A stretch of DNA of 64,000 nucleotides from the NCBI GenBank assembly GCA_964640055.1, contig CAZXFH010000013.1:8300-72299 (forward strand). The letters are read 5' to 3'. The notes below the pieces were generated by a model. It was not told the DNA's origin. It was given only the letters and a program-made list of their open reading frames with translations, and ran no database searches. The stretch is from CAZXFH01 sp964640055. Its GTDB lineage: Bacteria > Fidelibacterota > UBA2242 > JAFGTP01. Positions 27,001 to 35,627 of the stretch are shown in pieces (within the stretch, counting starts at the first letter, position 1; each line of letters starts with the position of its first letter). Position numbers and translations under genes: made by a program.

Positions 27001-27380
27001 AAGGTGATATTTTCCGCTTTACTTTGCAAGGTGCTGATTCTAGTAATTCCCTGGCTAAAAGGGAGCTGGACGATATTTATGTCGTACCCAATCCCTATGT
27101 AGTAACCGCTACGTGGGAACCTCCTAACCCCTTTAAGTTTGGCCGGGGTATCAGAAAGTTACAATTTTTCAACCTTCCTAAAGAGTGTACGATCCGGATT
27201 TATACCTTGCGAGGTTATCTCGTGGATACTATCCATCACCATAGTACCGCCGATAATGGAATGGCGAGCTGGAATATTGTGTCTAAGGATGGCAATGAAA
27301 TCGCTTATGGCCTTTATATTTATCATGTGAGTGCCCCTGACGTGGGTGAAAAAATAGGACGTTTTGCCATTATAAAATAA
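24099..27380 (+). CDS. Giant exported FN3/sorting-domain protein, receptor partner candidate
   Basis: 1093 residues with a signal peptide (M-K-K-I-Y-L start at the second ATG, 24114, is equally likely). The N-terminal ~300 residues are Trp/Tyr-rich and of unknown type. Acidic Ca-binding-like loops follow (D-N-D-N-D-G-I-I-D-E about 308-317 and D-L-N-G-N-G-I-W-D-D about 368-377). An FN3-like domain lies around 525-680, beta-rich domains follow, and a variant sorting domain with V-P-N-P-Y-V ends in G-R-F-A-I-I-K. It begins 15 bases after the TonB receptor. The C-terminal part resembles the 713-2821 protein. It may be a surface glycan-binding partner of the receptor in place of SusD; this is inference from position. 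Confidence 0.82.
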   Translation: MRSKTMKKIYLILFWLVFHGILLYAQTPASMRGHQQYRRLGLMDGNLVQTLFKNYGEVTDYPNEPSCNWPSFGKHYCDGVAIIVSVEVENSLGELIHPMETQYREFVDKSPEDIPWGFEPRPYWFNMDKRENSYPAMSNDPNSWPLHWLDRPESWDGYWNGYFGKGMFNADLETVFVFDDDPDKEPNLEMNYYCDETDSSRGGLGLWVKTRGFQWSHVLAEDCIFWHYNIANESTHDYEKTIYSQYLDWGVGGVEDGADDIGEYDTQLDIAYAYDTDKYGTPGNWYPVGYAGYAFLESPGIANDGKDNDNDGIIDEKRYSDGPGPYLGEHPYGFEPAEWDKFYQYYKRYPVAHFAEDEDCDWEGYTDLNGNGIWDDNEPLNDDLGADGVGPYDRHYIGPDEGEGDGLPTNGEPNYNATDPDESDQIGLTGFEIFPVHKYELTNDEENWQVFSKAPLPMDQILQPNNLGMFFSSGTFPLEAGKRERYSMALLFGEDRDDLVKNKRTVQQIYNADYRFSQPPLKPTLKIYPGDKEVTLVWDDIAEESYDPFLQEYDFEGYVIYKSTEPKFLECKVITDSYGNLTFRKPVAQFDLKDGKKGPHPIDIYGIKYNLGEDTGLRHTWTDTDVKNGQTYYYTVVSYDYGLVNYGPNGVEGIAPSECSSIIKTNALGEVTFKDINTGLATPRPAAAGYSPPSLNGEVDHIGPGTGNIEIQIVEKHRIPPGNTTYEIEFYENSKHNTTTKPHYSIRDVSQDTVVLDSILLNTPGQESPIFNGTVVFINNDTAITMDPENSHWQSGESDYHVKVRLNPDWEDLAGYRLNLNQPADYLITFYDSIYTYTNPVFGLKSLPSEVCIYNVTDSVEVDYAVMDNDQNGKYSHGDDMVVVVPDDDFIFNLYLSWTIRFQSKFEVDTTKSPPDTTWLTTDPPHTGDQYYLAIKKPFRSTIYRTKIDTVQSQGNTIYDTSYVVDQQGDIFRFTLQGADSSNSLAKRELDDIYVVPNPYVVTATWEPPNPFKFGRGIRKLQFFNLPKECTIRIYTLRGYLVDTIHHHSTADNGMASWNIVSKDGNEIAYGLYIYHVSAPDVGEKIGRFAIIK

Positions 27381-27383
27381 CTT

Positions 27384-28763
27384 ATGCGTACTTATCCTAT
27401 CATATTAGGTCTTTTTTTACTGGGATTATTATGCTCCTGTGAACAAATATCACCTGATAAAAACCTTCAGGCTGTCGCCGAAGTAAATAACCGGCTAATT
27501 ACCGCTGACGAAATCCGCTTTGCTTATGAGCTTTGTCCACGTAAGATAACCCAACTCGGTAAACAAAAAGCGCTGAACTTCATTTTAGAGGAAATAATTG
27601 ATCAAACCCTATTGGCTAAGGAGGCAGCGCGACTAAACCTAGCTAATCAACAAATAAAAAGAACGGTCGAATATTATAAACGTGCAGAGACAAACCGCCA
27701 GCTTTATCACAAACATATCCGCGATAGCGTACAAATCAGAGATGCTGAGTTACGCCAGGCCTACAAACGCAGCCTTATCACTCTATATGTGAAACACTAT
27801 CAAACCAATAATCATCAAGAAGCAAAGCAAATTTCTACAGGCCAAATTACACCGGGACACCAATCTATATCCCCTGTTACTGAAACTAAATCCCTACCAC
27901 CCTATGGGAAAGTTGATTTAATTACCTGGAATAATATTCAATGGGAATGGGAAAATTTGCTTCACGAACTTCCACTCTATCAACGATCCAAACCCATTTG
28001 GAACGATGGGATATATCATATATTCCAGGTATTGGATCAGGAAAAGAATATGATCTCAACTGAGAATAACTATATGTCCCGGAAATCCTCTTTAGAAAGT
28101 GCAATACGGAAAAGAAAAGAACATCATCGGGGTTTCGAATTTGTACAGCGCATTATGCAGCCCCAACACCTGGTTATTAAGGGAGAAGTATTGCAAGGTC
28201 TGACTGATTTCATCTGGTCAGAAAACCGACCCAAACGACAGGAGATTCAATACATAAAAATAAAAGAAATAGCGCCTCAGATTAAACAGAAAATCAATTT
28301 ATCAAACCAAATTATCGCTGATTATAGCGCTGGAAATTTAACCGTAGCTGACTTCTTATTTTACTATCGTCTAAACCCTCAGGTAATTTCTTTTAAAAGT
28401 AAAAAGCATATTAAAAGCAGTTTAACCAATGCGATCGCTACTTATGTCAGAGATATTGTTTTTGCCGATATTGGAATAAAGGAAGGACTGGATGAATGTC
28501 TGACAGTTAAGCGGGAAGCACAACAATGGCGGGAAAAGCTTTTAGCTAACGAAATGAAAAAAATTATCCACCAACAATCAGTTCAGAATTGTGCTGACTC
28601 CTCTGAAATCTGGCAAATTTATCAAGCCAATCTTGATCATTTAATTCAAAAATTAAGAAATAACGCGGAAATACATATTGATAAGGAAATTTTGATGGCA
28701 ATCCAAACATCAGATGAAGGATTGCCAAGGAAAATAGATTTCTTTGCCAAATATCTTCAGTAA
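27384..28763 (+). CDS. SurA/PpiC-like lipoprotein
   Basis: The leader M-R-T-Y-P-I-I-L-G ends in L-C-S-C19, a likely lipobox. Residues ~30-130 (V-A-E-V-N-N-R-L-I-T-A-D-E followed by amphipathic helices with I-L-E-E-I-I-D-Q-T-L-L-A-K-E-A) match the N-terminal chaperone domain of SurA/PpiC-type periplasmic folding factors. I do not see a convincing parvulin catalytic domain in the rest, so it may be a chaperone without isomerase activity. Only 3 bases separate it from the preceding gene. A dedicated periplasmic chaperone for the receptor, giant protein or PorV-like barrel of the same operon is the simplest role. Confidence 0.72.
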   Translation: MRTYPIILGLFLLGLLCSCEQISPDKNLQAVAEVNNRLITADEIRFAYELCPRKITQLGKQKALNFILEEIIDQTLLAKEAARLNLANQQIKRTVEYYKRAETNRQLYHKHIRDSVQIRDAELRQAYKRSLITLYVKHYQTNNHQEAKQISTGQITPGHQSISPVTETKSLPPYGKVDLITWNNIQWEWENLLHELPLYQRSKPIWNDGIYHIFQVLDQEKNMISTENNYMSRKSSLESAIRKRKEHHRGFEFVQRIMQPQHLVIKGEVLQGLTDFIWSENRPKRQEIQYIKIKEIAPQIKQKINLSNQIIADYSAGNLTVADFLFYYRLNPQVISFKSKKHIKSSLTNAIATYVRDIVFADIGIKEGLDECLTVKREAQQWREKLLANEMKKIIHQQSVQNCADSSEIWQIYQANLDHLIQKLRNNAEIHIDKEILMAIQTSDEGLPRKIDFFAKYLQ

Positions 28764-28779
28764 TGATAAGGAGTTCGCG

Positions 28780-29811
28780 ATGCGTTCCAAAAAAATACGA
28801 CAATACCTCTTAGTGAGCATTATTTACATTGCCATAGTTAAAATTCCTTTAGCAGAACGTTTGACTAATGTGGCTACCACAGCCGCCTCCTTCCTAGAAG
28901 TTGGTGTTGGCTCACGCGCCATTGGTATGGGGGGTGCCTATGTGGGTATTGCCAATGATGTATCTGCGATTTATTGGAATCCCAGTGGGTTGGGGTTGGT
29001 AAATCAACAGGAATTAATCTTTGAACGGATCGATTGGTTAACCGGTATCCAATTTAATTACATAGCCGCTATGATACCCATAGGTCGCTATGGAACAATC
29101 GGTGGCTTTGTAAATTCCATGTCAATGCCCCGCATGAAAGTACGTACTGTGGTCTATCCCGAAGGCACTGGTGAGGAATTTGACGCTGCTTCACTCTGCT
29201 TTGGTCTATCCTATGGTAAGATGTTAACGGACCGCTTTTCTATTGGCTTTAATTTAAAATATATTTCCGAACGGATCTGGCATGAAAAAGCAGTAAGCTT
29301 TGCCTTTGATGTCGGGACTTGGTATCAAACTCACTTAGAGGGTCTGCGTATTGGTGCAGCCATCACTAACTATGGGCCCAATATGCAGTTGGACGGCAGT
29401 GATTTAATTATCTATCACGATGCCGCCCCTTTGAAAATGGGTAATAATGAAAAGATTATGGGTAAATTGATGACTGATGACTGGCCGCTGCCTCTCAATA
29501 TGCAGCTTGGTATTGCCTATGATGTATTTAAAAGCAAATACTCACAATTAACCACTTCCATTGATGCCTTTCATCCGGTGAATAATACCGAAGGCATTAA
29601 TATCGGCGGTGAACTTTCAATCCTCAATATGATATTCCTGCGGGGAGGGTACAAAGCCTTGGGTCAATTGGATTCAGAAGAAGGCTTAACCCTGGGGGCC
29701 GGATTGAAATATAAACTTTTCGGACAGTCTCACATAAAATTGGATTATGCTTATGCTGACTTCGGCCGTTTGCAAGAAGCCAATCGATTCACGCTACGCT
29801 TAGATTTTTAA
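28780..29811 (+). CDS. PorV/UPF0164-family outer-membrane barrel protein
   Basis: 343 residues from the ATG at 28780, chosen because AAGGAG (28768-28773) sits 6 bases before it and the longer frame from 28744 would overlap the upstream gene. After the signal peptide comes the family hallmark F-L-E-V-G-V-G-S-R-A-I-G-M-G-G-A-Y-V with A-N-D-V-S-A-I-Y-W-N-P-S-G-L, then alternating beta strands ending in R-L-D-F. In Bacteroidota PorV shuttles sorting-domain cargo from the type IX translocon to its attachment complex. UPF0164 members also occur without a complete system. Here it may handle the sorting-domain proteins of this locus. Confidence 0.88.
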   Translation: MRSKKIRQYLLVSIIYIAIVKIPLAERLTNVATTAASFLEVGVGSRAIGMGGAYVGIANDVSAIYWNPSGLGLVNQQELIFERIDWLTGIQFNYIAAMIPIGRYGTIGGFVNSMSMPRMKVRTVVYPEGTGEEFDAASLCFGLSYGKMLTDRFSIGFNLKYISERIWHEKAVSFAFDVGTWYQTHLEGLRIGAAITNYGPNMQLDGSDLIIYHDAAPLKMGNNEKIMGKLMTDDWPLPLNMQLGIAYDVFKSKYSQLTTSIDAFHPVNNTEGINIGGELSILNMIFLRGGYKALGQLDSEEGLTLGAGLKYKLFGQSHIKLDYAYADFGRLQEANRFTLRLDF

Positions 29812-29867
29812 ATTTTCGGTCCAGACAATCCTCTTCTAGTTATGCCATACTCAATAGAGGTATATCG

Positions 29868-32800
29868 GTGAAATTAAAATGTATCAGTCAAAAGCTAGTC
29901 GGCCTGTTTTTCCTTGGTTCAATTGCTTTGACCCAGCAAATCTCAATCGAACGTATTACCGAAATGCCTAATATGCCAACTCCCTATAAAATGCGCAACT
30001 GGCATCAGGTTGCCAGAGGATACGATTCATTGGTTTTTGATCTCAATTTAAGCGGAGAATATCTGCCTTTGATTTGGGTTGATAATAATAGTGTTAATTA
30101 TCCGGAACACAACCGTTTCGGTTTACACACCGTTGTGGGCTCCCCCTATCCCCATAATGCGGAAGCCATTAATGTTTTGCCAGCTGTAATTGGTGCTACT
30201 CTGAATGGTATTGATAAATCCTACCAAGGAGGCTATAACTGGGTATTAATGTGTGAAGAATTCTTTAATAACCGTCCGGAAGAAAATATTTACCTGAACA
30301 ACTTTGTCGGCAATAGTGGTCACGACTGGTGGTATGAAACCATGCCTAACGTCTTTTTTTATCAATTATATTGGCTCTATCCCCAAACCGGTTATTTTGA
30401 CAAGCAATTAACCATAGTTGCTGATCGCTGGTTAGCAGCTGTAAAGGCTATGGGAGGTAATACGACCCCCTGGCAAGCTCCCTATATGAATTACCGGGCC
30501 TGGGATTTCGAATCCATGCAACCCTTAGCCAGTGGCGTACGTCAACCCGAAGCAGCCGGTGCCATTGGATGGCTTTTATACCATGCCTACCTCAATACAC
30601 AGCAGGAAAAATACCGAATTGGAGCAGAATGGTGCCTGGAATTCCTGGATAACTGGGAAACCAATCCGGCCTATGAATTACAACTCCCTTATGGTGCATA
30701 TATTGCCGCCCGGATGAATGCAGAATTATTAACTGATTATAACCTTGAAAAATTACTGAACTGGTGTTTTACACCGACTGGTAATGTTCGTAACTGGGGG
30801 TCAACCCTCGGCAATTGGGGCGGTTATGACTGCTACGGATTGATCGGAGAAGCCAAATATGATGGATATGCTTTTTGTATGAATGGAATGGAACAATTTG
30901 GTGCGCTGATACCTTTGGTTCGCTATGATGACCGCTTTGCCCGCACTATTGCTAAGTGGGCTCTTAATCTGGCTAATGCCTCCCGATTATTCTACACTCG
31001 TTTCTTACCGGATGATCACCAGGATAGCGAAGAATGGTCTCACGAATATGATCCGAATTCCTATATTGCCCATGAAGCCCTCCGTGAATATGCTCTTTAT
31101 ACTGGAATCAGTCCCTATGCTACCGGTGATTTTATCCGCAACAATTGGGGACCAACGAATCTGACCCTCTATGGTTCTTCCCATGTGGGTATTCTGGGAG
31201 GTATCATCGATACCACTAGTATCCCCGGAATCCTAAAGTTGAATCTGAACAAAACCGACTTTTTTCAATCATCATTTTATCCTTCCTTCCTTTATTACAA
31301 TCCTCATGCAAATCCCAAAGTTATCACTTTAGAGCTGAGTTCTGAAAATTATGACATCTATGAATCGGTTTCTAACACCATGATAAAGACTAATGTTACG
31401 GGTACCGATTCATTTTCTCTAGCCGCGGATCAGGCCGCAATTCTGGTTTTATTACCACCGAACAGTACCCTAGAATATTCGCTGAATCGGGTGTTGGTTA
31501 ACAATAAATTCATTGATTATCATGCTGGTCAAACTGTGAGTAATTACCCACCCCGCATTCAAAGTTTAGCTGCGGCTGCAGATACGATCCTCACAACTGA
31601 TACAATAGACTTGTTTTGCACTGCTACAGACCGGGATGGAGACAGTCTGGATTATCAGTGGACACTCGAAAACGATAGTATCCTTCATACCGGGCCGACC
31701 ATACAATGGACAGCGCCATCACCGCCAGGAATTTATCACATCCAATGCCGTGTTCAGGATCCGGAAGCAGAAAGCGATTCAGCAACAATAACGTTAACAG
31801 CGGTAGAATTCATAAACCAATCTCCGGTCATTCAAAGTATGACCGCCACTCCCCAAAAAATTGACCTCGAGGCAGAAAGCCAGGTTTATTGTCACGCCAG
31901 TGATCCGGATGGAGATACGTTGAGCTTTAAATGGCAAACCGATTATGGTCAGATTTCCGGAGCTGATTCGCTGATCACCTGGGCTGCACCAGATTCAGAA
32001 GGCTATTATTGGCTAAAATGTCAGGTTAGGGATACCCACGGCGCAACGGACATGGACAGTATCGGAATCATTGTCCGAGACCTTTCAGGTGTTTTGGCAG
32101 GTGAATCAGTGCTCTATCTACCCTTGAATGGCAATTGTAATGATCTAAGTGGTTTTGGTAATCATGGCGCTGTCCAAGGAGCTACGCTGACAACCGACCG
32201 CAATGGCGCTGCTGATAGTGCCTATTATTTTGATGGCATTAATGACAACATTACAGTTACTAGTAATCAAACACTCAATTTTCAGGATGCAATCACTTTG
32301 TGCTTTTGGATGAAGCCAACAGAATTATTTTCCACCCGGGAAGCCTATCCCATCTCACATGGCAATTGGGAGAACCGCTGGAAGGTTTCTATCATCCCCG
32401 AAAAGCGACTCCGTTGGACGGTCAAATCAACTAGTGGTATCAAGGATCTGGATTCGGAAACAATTTTGCAAGCAGACCAATGGTATTTCATTACCACCCT
32501 TTATGATGGTAATGATTTTGAGATATATATTAATGCCGTACTCGATAGACATAGTAACTTTTCTGGACAGATCCTGACCACAAATATTGATCTGATGATT
32601 GCGCAGGCTTTGCCAAGCAACAATAACTATAATTTTAAGGGCATTCTGGATGAAATCCGCCTTTATGACACGGCGCTGACACCAGCTGAGATCCAAACCA
32701 TTTATAATGACGGGATCAACAACACCCATAACCAATCCTTCAGGCCTGACAGGTTTGCTCTCGAGCAAAACTATCCCAATCCCTTTAATCCCCAAACATC

Positions 32801-33011
32801 GATATCTTTTCAATTACCTCAACCAGATCATGTTTCACTGGCTATCTACGACCTATCCGGCCGTCTTATTGTGATGCTTATCGATAACAATTATCCAGCC
32901 GGGTATCACCGGCTTCTTTGGGATGCGCGTCAGATTAGCTCTGGGATTTATTTTATTTCCCTGCAAACCGATCATCATCACGCTGTGCGCAAATGTATCA
33001 AATTAAAATAA
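29868..33011 (+). CDS. Exported putative glycan-active enzyme with Ig-like, LamG and sorting domains
   Basis: 1047 residues starting at a GTG. Signal peptide 1-22; a ~500-residue N-terminal region rich in Trp, Tyr, His and Asp with helical pairs (for example G-Y-N-W-V-L-M-C-E-E-F, G-A-I-G-W-L-L-Y-H-A-Y), suggesting an (alpha/alpha)6-type glycosidase or lyase of no family I can name. Then two PKD/Ig-like domains (about 562-745; each with D-R/P-D-G-D-S/T-L), a LamG/concanavalin-type domain (about 750-950, Y-L-P-L-N-G-N-C-N-D) and a sorting domain (L-E-Q-N-Y-P-N-P-F-N-P). Catalytic residues cannot be assigned. Located between the PorV-like gene and another glycan enzyme, it is probably a surface polysaccharide-degrading protein. 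Confidence 0.78.
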   Translation: MKLKCISQKLVGLFFLGSIALTQQISIERITEMPNMPTPYKMRNWHQVARGYDSLVFDLNLSGEYLPLIWVDNNSVNYPEHNRFGLHTVVGSPYPHNAEAINVLPAVIGATLNGIDKSYQGGYNWVLMCEEFFNNRPEENIYLNNFVGNSGHDWWYETMPNVFFYQLYWLYPQTGYFDKQLTIVADRWLAAVKAMGGNTTPWQAPYMNYRAWDFESMQPLASGVRQPEAAGAIGWLLYHAYLNTQQEKYRIGAEWCLEFLDNWETNPAYELQLPYGAYIAARMNAELLTDYNLEKLLNWCFTPTGNVRNWGSTLGNWGGYDCYGLIGEAKYDGYAFCMNGMEQFGALIPLVRYDDRFARTIAKWALNLANASRLFYTRFLPDDHQDSEEWSHEYDPNSYIAHEALREYALYTGISPYATGDFIRNNWGPTNLTLYGSSHVGILGGIIDTTSIPGILKLNLNKTDFFQSSFYPSFLYYNPHANPKVITLELSSENYDIYESVSNTMIKTNVTGTDSFSLAADQAAILVLLPPNSTLEYSLNRVLVNNKFIDYHAGQTVSNYPPRIQSLAAAADTILTTDTIDLFCTATDRDGDSLDYQWTLENDSILHTGPTIQWTAPSPPGIYHIQCRVQDPEAESDSATITLTAVEFINQSPVIQSMTATPQKIDLEAESQVYCHASDPDGDTLSFKWQTDYGQISGADSLITWAAPDSEGYYWLKCQVRDTHGATDMDSIGIIVRDLSGVLAGESVLYLPLNGNCNDLSGFGNHGAVQGATLTTDRNGAADSAYYFDGINDNITVTSNQTLNFQDAITLCFWMKPTELFSTREAYPISHGNWENRWKVSIIPEKRLRWTVKSTSGIKDLDSETILQADQWYFITTLYDGNDFEIYINAVLDRHSNFSGQILTTNIDLMIAQALPSNNNYNFKGILDEIRLYDTALTPAEIQTIYNDGINNTHNQSFRPDRFALEQNYPNPFNPQTSISFQLPQPDHVSLAIYDLSGRLIVMLIDNNYPAGYHRLLWDARQISSGIYFISLQTDHHHAVRKCIKLK

Positions 33012-33014
33012 TCA

Positions 33015-35594
33015 ATGCCATATAATGGTCACATCAATAAGTTCATAATTTCAGGTTGCTTAACAATCCTCTGGCAGGTTAGAATTTGTCCGCTTGTAGT
33101 AGGATTGTTGTGTGTGCAGTGCCTACAATCAAACCGCAATGATAAAAAGTTGCATGTAAACTTTTCCGGCTCTGCCAAAATCGAAGTCGGTGGGCCCTAT
33201 GTTGGTGTGTCATTTCATCACAGCTCTATGATTCCCCAAAGGATCAGTTTTTTCTATCCAGTTGCCAATAGTATTGATCGTAGTCGTGATTACTGGACCA
33301 GAGACACTTCTTTTGTAGCGGATTGGTATTTGGAAATCGGAAACGATTCAATCATTGCGCTTGGACGCCAAGCAACTGAATATGAACTGACGCCCTATTC
33401 TGTAAAATTTGTCCAGACAGACACTGATTATTCTATAAAAAGTCATTATCAATTTTGCAAAGACAAGCCAGCCATGATCTTAGAAATCAGTGTTACAAAT
33501 ATTTCTGATCAGACAAAAAATTATCAACTAGATACCCGTCTGTGGGCATCCATCCGGACCTGTCATCGCTATCGTTGGGTGGAACAGGCTCGGACTGCAA
33601 CGGACAGCACCACAATTTATACCCACTTTAATGATCCAGAAGCAAATTCAGCCACCATTTTTGTTGCTAATGCAGATGAGCTGCCCATTTATTGTAACAG
33701 TCATTTCAGGTATCTAAACAAACCGCACAGCATGGAAGCAAAACAAACCCCTTCCACAAATAAACCAACCAAACCCGTGACTCAGTTCATTTATCAGAAG
33801 CGCTTAAAACCAGGTGAAGTATTGCATATTGTCCAGATTATAGGTTCTGCCGCCCGTAATGAAACTCAGCCTTTGGTACGCTATCTAAAAAATAATTATC
33901 GGATTGAAATTGCCAACTATGAAAAGTATGTGCTTAAAAAAGCATATTCAAACCATACAATCCAGACCGGCAGTCCTCAAACCGATCATTCCATTGCCTA
34001 TGCCAAAGCAGTATTAGCCGCTAATGCCCATTATCTAGACGGAGAAATTGTACCCATGCCCTGTCCGGCAGAATACAATTTTTATTTCACGCACGACGCT
34101 TTAGTCACGGATCTAGCTGCAGTATATTTTGATCTGGCAAGAGTCAAAAGAGATCTGGAATATATTATCCGACATGCCAACCCGGAAAAAATTATTCCTC
34201 ATGCCTATTATTGGCGAGATGGTAAATATGTTACCGAATATGCTGACACCGACAATTGGAACAACTTCTGGTTCATACAGGTAAGCGCCAAATACCTGCG
34301 ACATTCCGGTGACAAGGAGCTTGTTGAAACGCTATATCCCTGTATCCAAAAAAGTGTGCAGCGTGCGCTGCTCAACTTAAAGGATGATAACCTGATATGG
34401 TCCTACCGACCAGACTGGTGGGATATCGGACATAATTATGGTCCCCGCAGCTATATGACCATTCTGGCAATCAAAACTTTACAGGATTATATGTTCATCT
34501 CAACCGTTTTGGGGAAAAATCTGGATCAATTGTCCAAATATGGTTCCTTAGTGGAGAATATGCAAGCAGCACTAAACGAAAAATTATGGCATGATGAGAT
34601 GCACTTCCTGATAAATTACCATAATGATGGTTCCTTAGACGAACACTATTACATCGGATCATTATTAGCGGCACACTATGGTTTACTGAAGCAGGATAAA
34701 AGTCATTTGCTCGTTCAGACCGCTACTGAAAAAATGGTTGATCCGGCTGTGGGAATTTATAATGCCTTCCCCATGGATTTTGATCAATGGGCTGAGTTCA
34801 TGCAGTTTTCAGTCAATGAAGTCGGAGTAAAATATCATTATTTTAACGGTGGTATCTGGCCCCAGGGTAATGCCTGGTATGCGCTTGCTCTGATTGCCAA
34901 TCAAGAAAAAGAGGCAGCTGCAGAATTTATCGATAACACCATATCTCTGTATGGCATTATGGGAGGACCCAATGGTCAACCCGCCTATTATGAAGTTCGC
35001 AATGCCAATAAAAACGCCCCCACTACTTATGGTACTGTAGACAAGCCCCAATTTCTATGGGCGGCGGGCTGGTATCTTTATGCAATGTACCAATTATATG
35101 GGTTGCACGAGAACAGTTGGAATATACAATTAGCCCCTTTTTTATTGACTCAGCAAAAAAAATGCGTCACCACTTTAAAAATAAACAGCAAAAATTCCAT
35201 CATTGAGATATCCGGCGATTCCGCTAGTGAAACCCTCTCTGAAATTCGATACGATGGGATCCCCTATCCCTCTCTAGTGATCCCTGAGAAAGTGACTCCC
35301 CAGATCATAAAGTTGGATTTAGGGCAAATAAAGCATCCCTACTTGAAATCCGCTCACTCCCAGTTAGTTGAAGCCAAAATTACTAAAGGCAATCATCTCA
35401 TTCTGATATTAAAAGCATTTCAGGATCATAAAAGCCAGTCCGTAATCCATTCTCCAACACCTCTTAAGCAGGTATTCCTGAATGGTATAAAATATGACCA
35501 TTGGCAATGTAAAGATTTCGAAACTTACTACGAAAATACAATCCGATTCAAACATAAACAGCCAAACATACAAATGAACCTTGTTTTTGAATAG
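33015..35594 (+). CDS. (alpha/alpha)6-barrel glycoside hydrolase, amylo-alpha-1,6-glucosidase/GH63-like
   Basis: 859 residues; a hydrophobic leader with Cys near residue 36 suggests a lipoprotein or membrane anchor. A beta-sandwich domain (about 50-280) precedes a helical barrel with P-A-E-Y-N-F-Y-F-T-H-D-A-L, A-D-T-D-N-W-N-N-F-W, W-S-Y-R-P-D-W-W-D and H-Y-F-N-G-G-I-W-P-Q-G-N-A-W-Y, a pattern of the six-hairpin glycosidases related to GH63/GH37 and debranching enzymes. Acidic residues in T-H-D and R-P-D-W-W-D are candidate catalytic groups. A small beta domain follows at the C-terminus. It begins 3 bases after the previous stop and probably trims oligosaccharides in the periplasm; anomer and sugar specificity are unknown. 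Confidence 0.8.
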   Translation: MPYNGHINKFIISGCLTILWQVRICPLVVGLLCVQCLQSNRNDKKLHVNFSGSAKIEVGGPYVGVSFHHSSMIPQRISFFYPVANSIDRSRDYWTRDTSFVADWYLEIGNDSIIALGRQATEYELTPYSVKFVQTDTDYSIKSHYQFCKDKPAMILEISVTNISDQTKNYQLDTRLWASIRTCHRYRWVEQARTATDSTTIYTHFNDPEANSATIFVANADELPIYCNSHFRYLNKPHSMEAKQTPSTNKPTKPVTQFIYQKRLKPGEVLHIVQIIGSAARNETQPLVRYLKNNYRIEIANYEKYVLKKAYSNHTIQTGSPQTDHSIAYAKAVLAANAHYLDGEIVPMPCPAEYNFYFTHDALVTDLAAVYFDLARVKRDLEYIIRHANPEKIIPHAYYWRDGKYVTEYADTDNWNNFWFIQVSAKYLRHSGDKELVETLYPCIQKSVQRALLNLKDDNLIWSYRPDWWDIGHNYGPRSYMTILAIKTLQDYMFISTVLGKNLDQLSKYGSLVENMQAALNEKLWHDEMHFLINYHNDGSLDEHYYIGSLLAAHYGLLKQDKSHLLVQTATEKMVDPAVGIYNAFPMDFDQWAEFMQFSVNEVGVKYHYFNGGIWPQGNAWYALALIANQEKEAAAEFIDNTISLYGIMGGPNGQPAYYEVRNANKNAPTTYGTVDKPQFLWAAGWYLYAMYQLYGLHENSWNIQLAPFLLTQQKKCVTTLKINSKNSIIEISGDSASETLSEIRYDGIPYPSLVIPEKVTPQIIKLDLGQIKHPYLKSAHSQLVEAKITKGNHLILILKAFQDHKSQSVIHSPTPLKQVFLNGIKYDHWQCKDFETYYENTIRFKHKQPNIQMNLVFE

Positions 35595-35627
35595 AAGATA
35601 AACAATATTAACTTGGAAACTGGAGAG

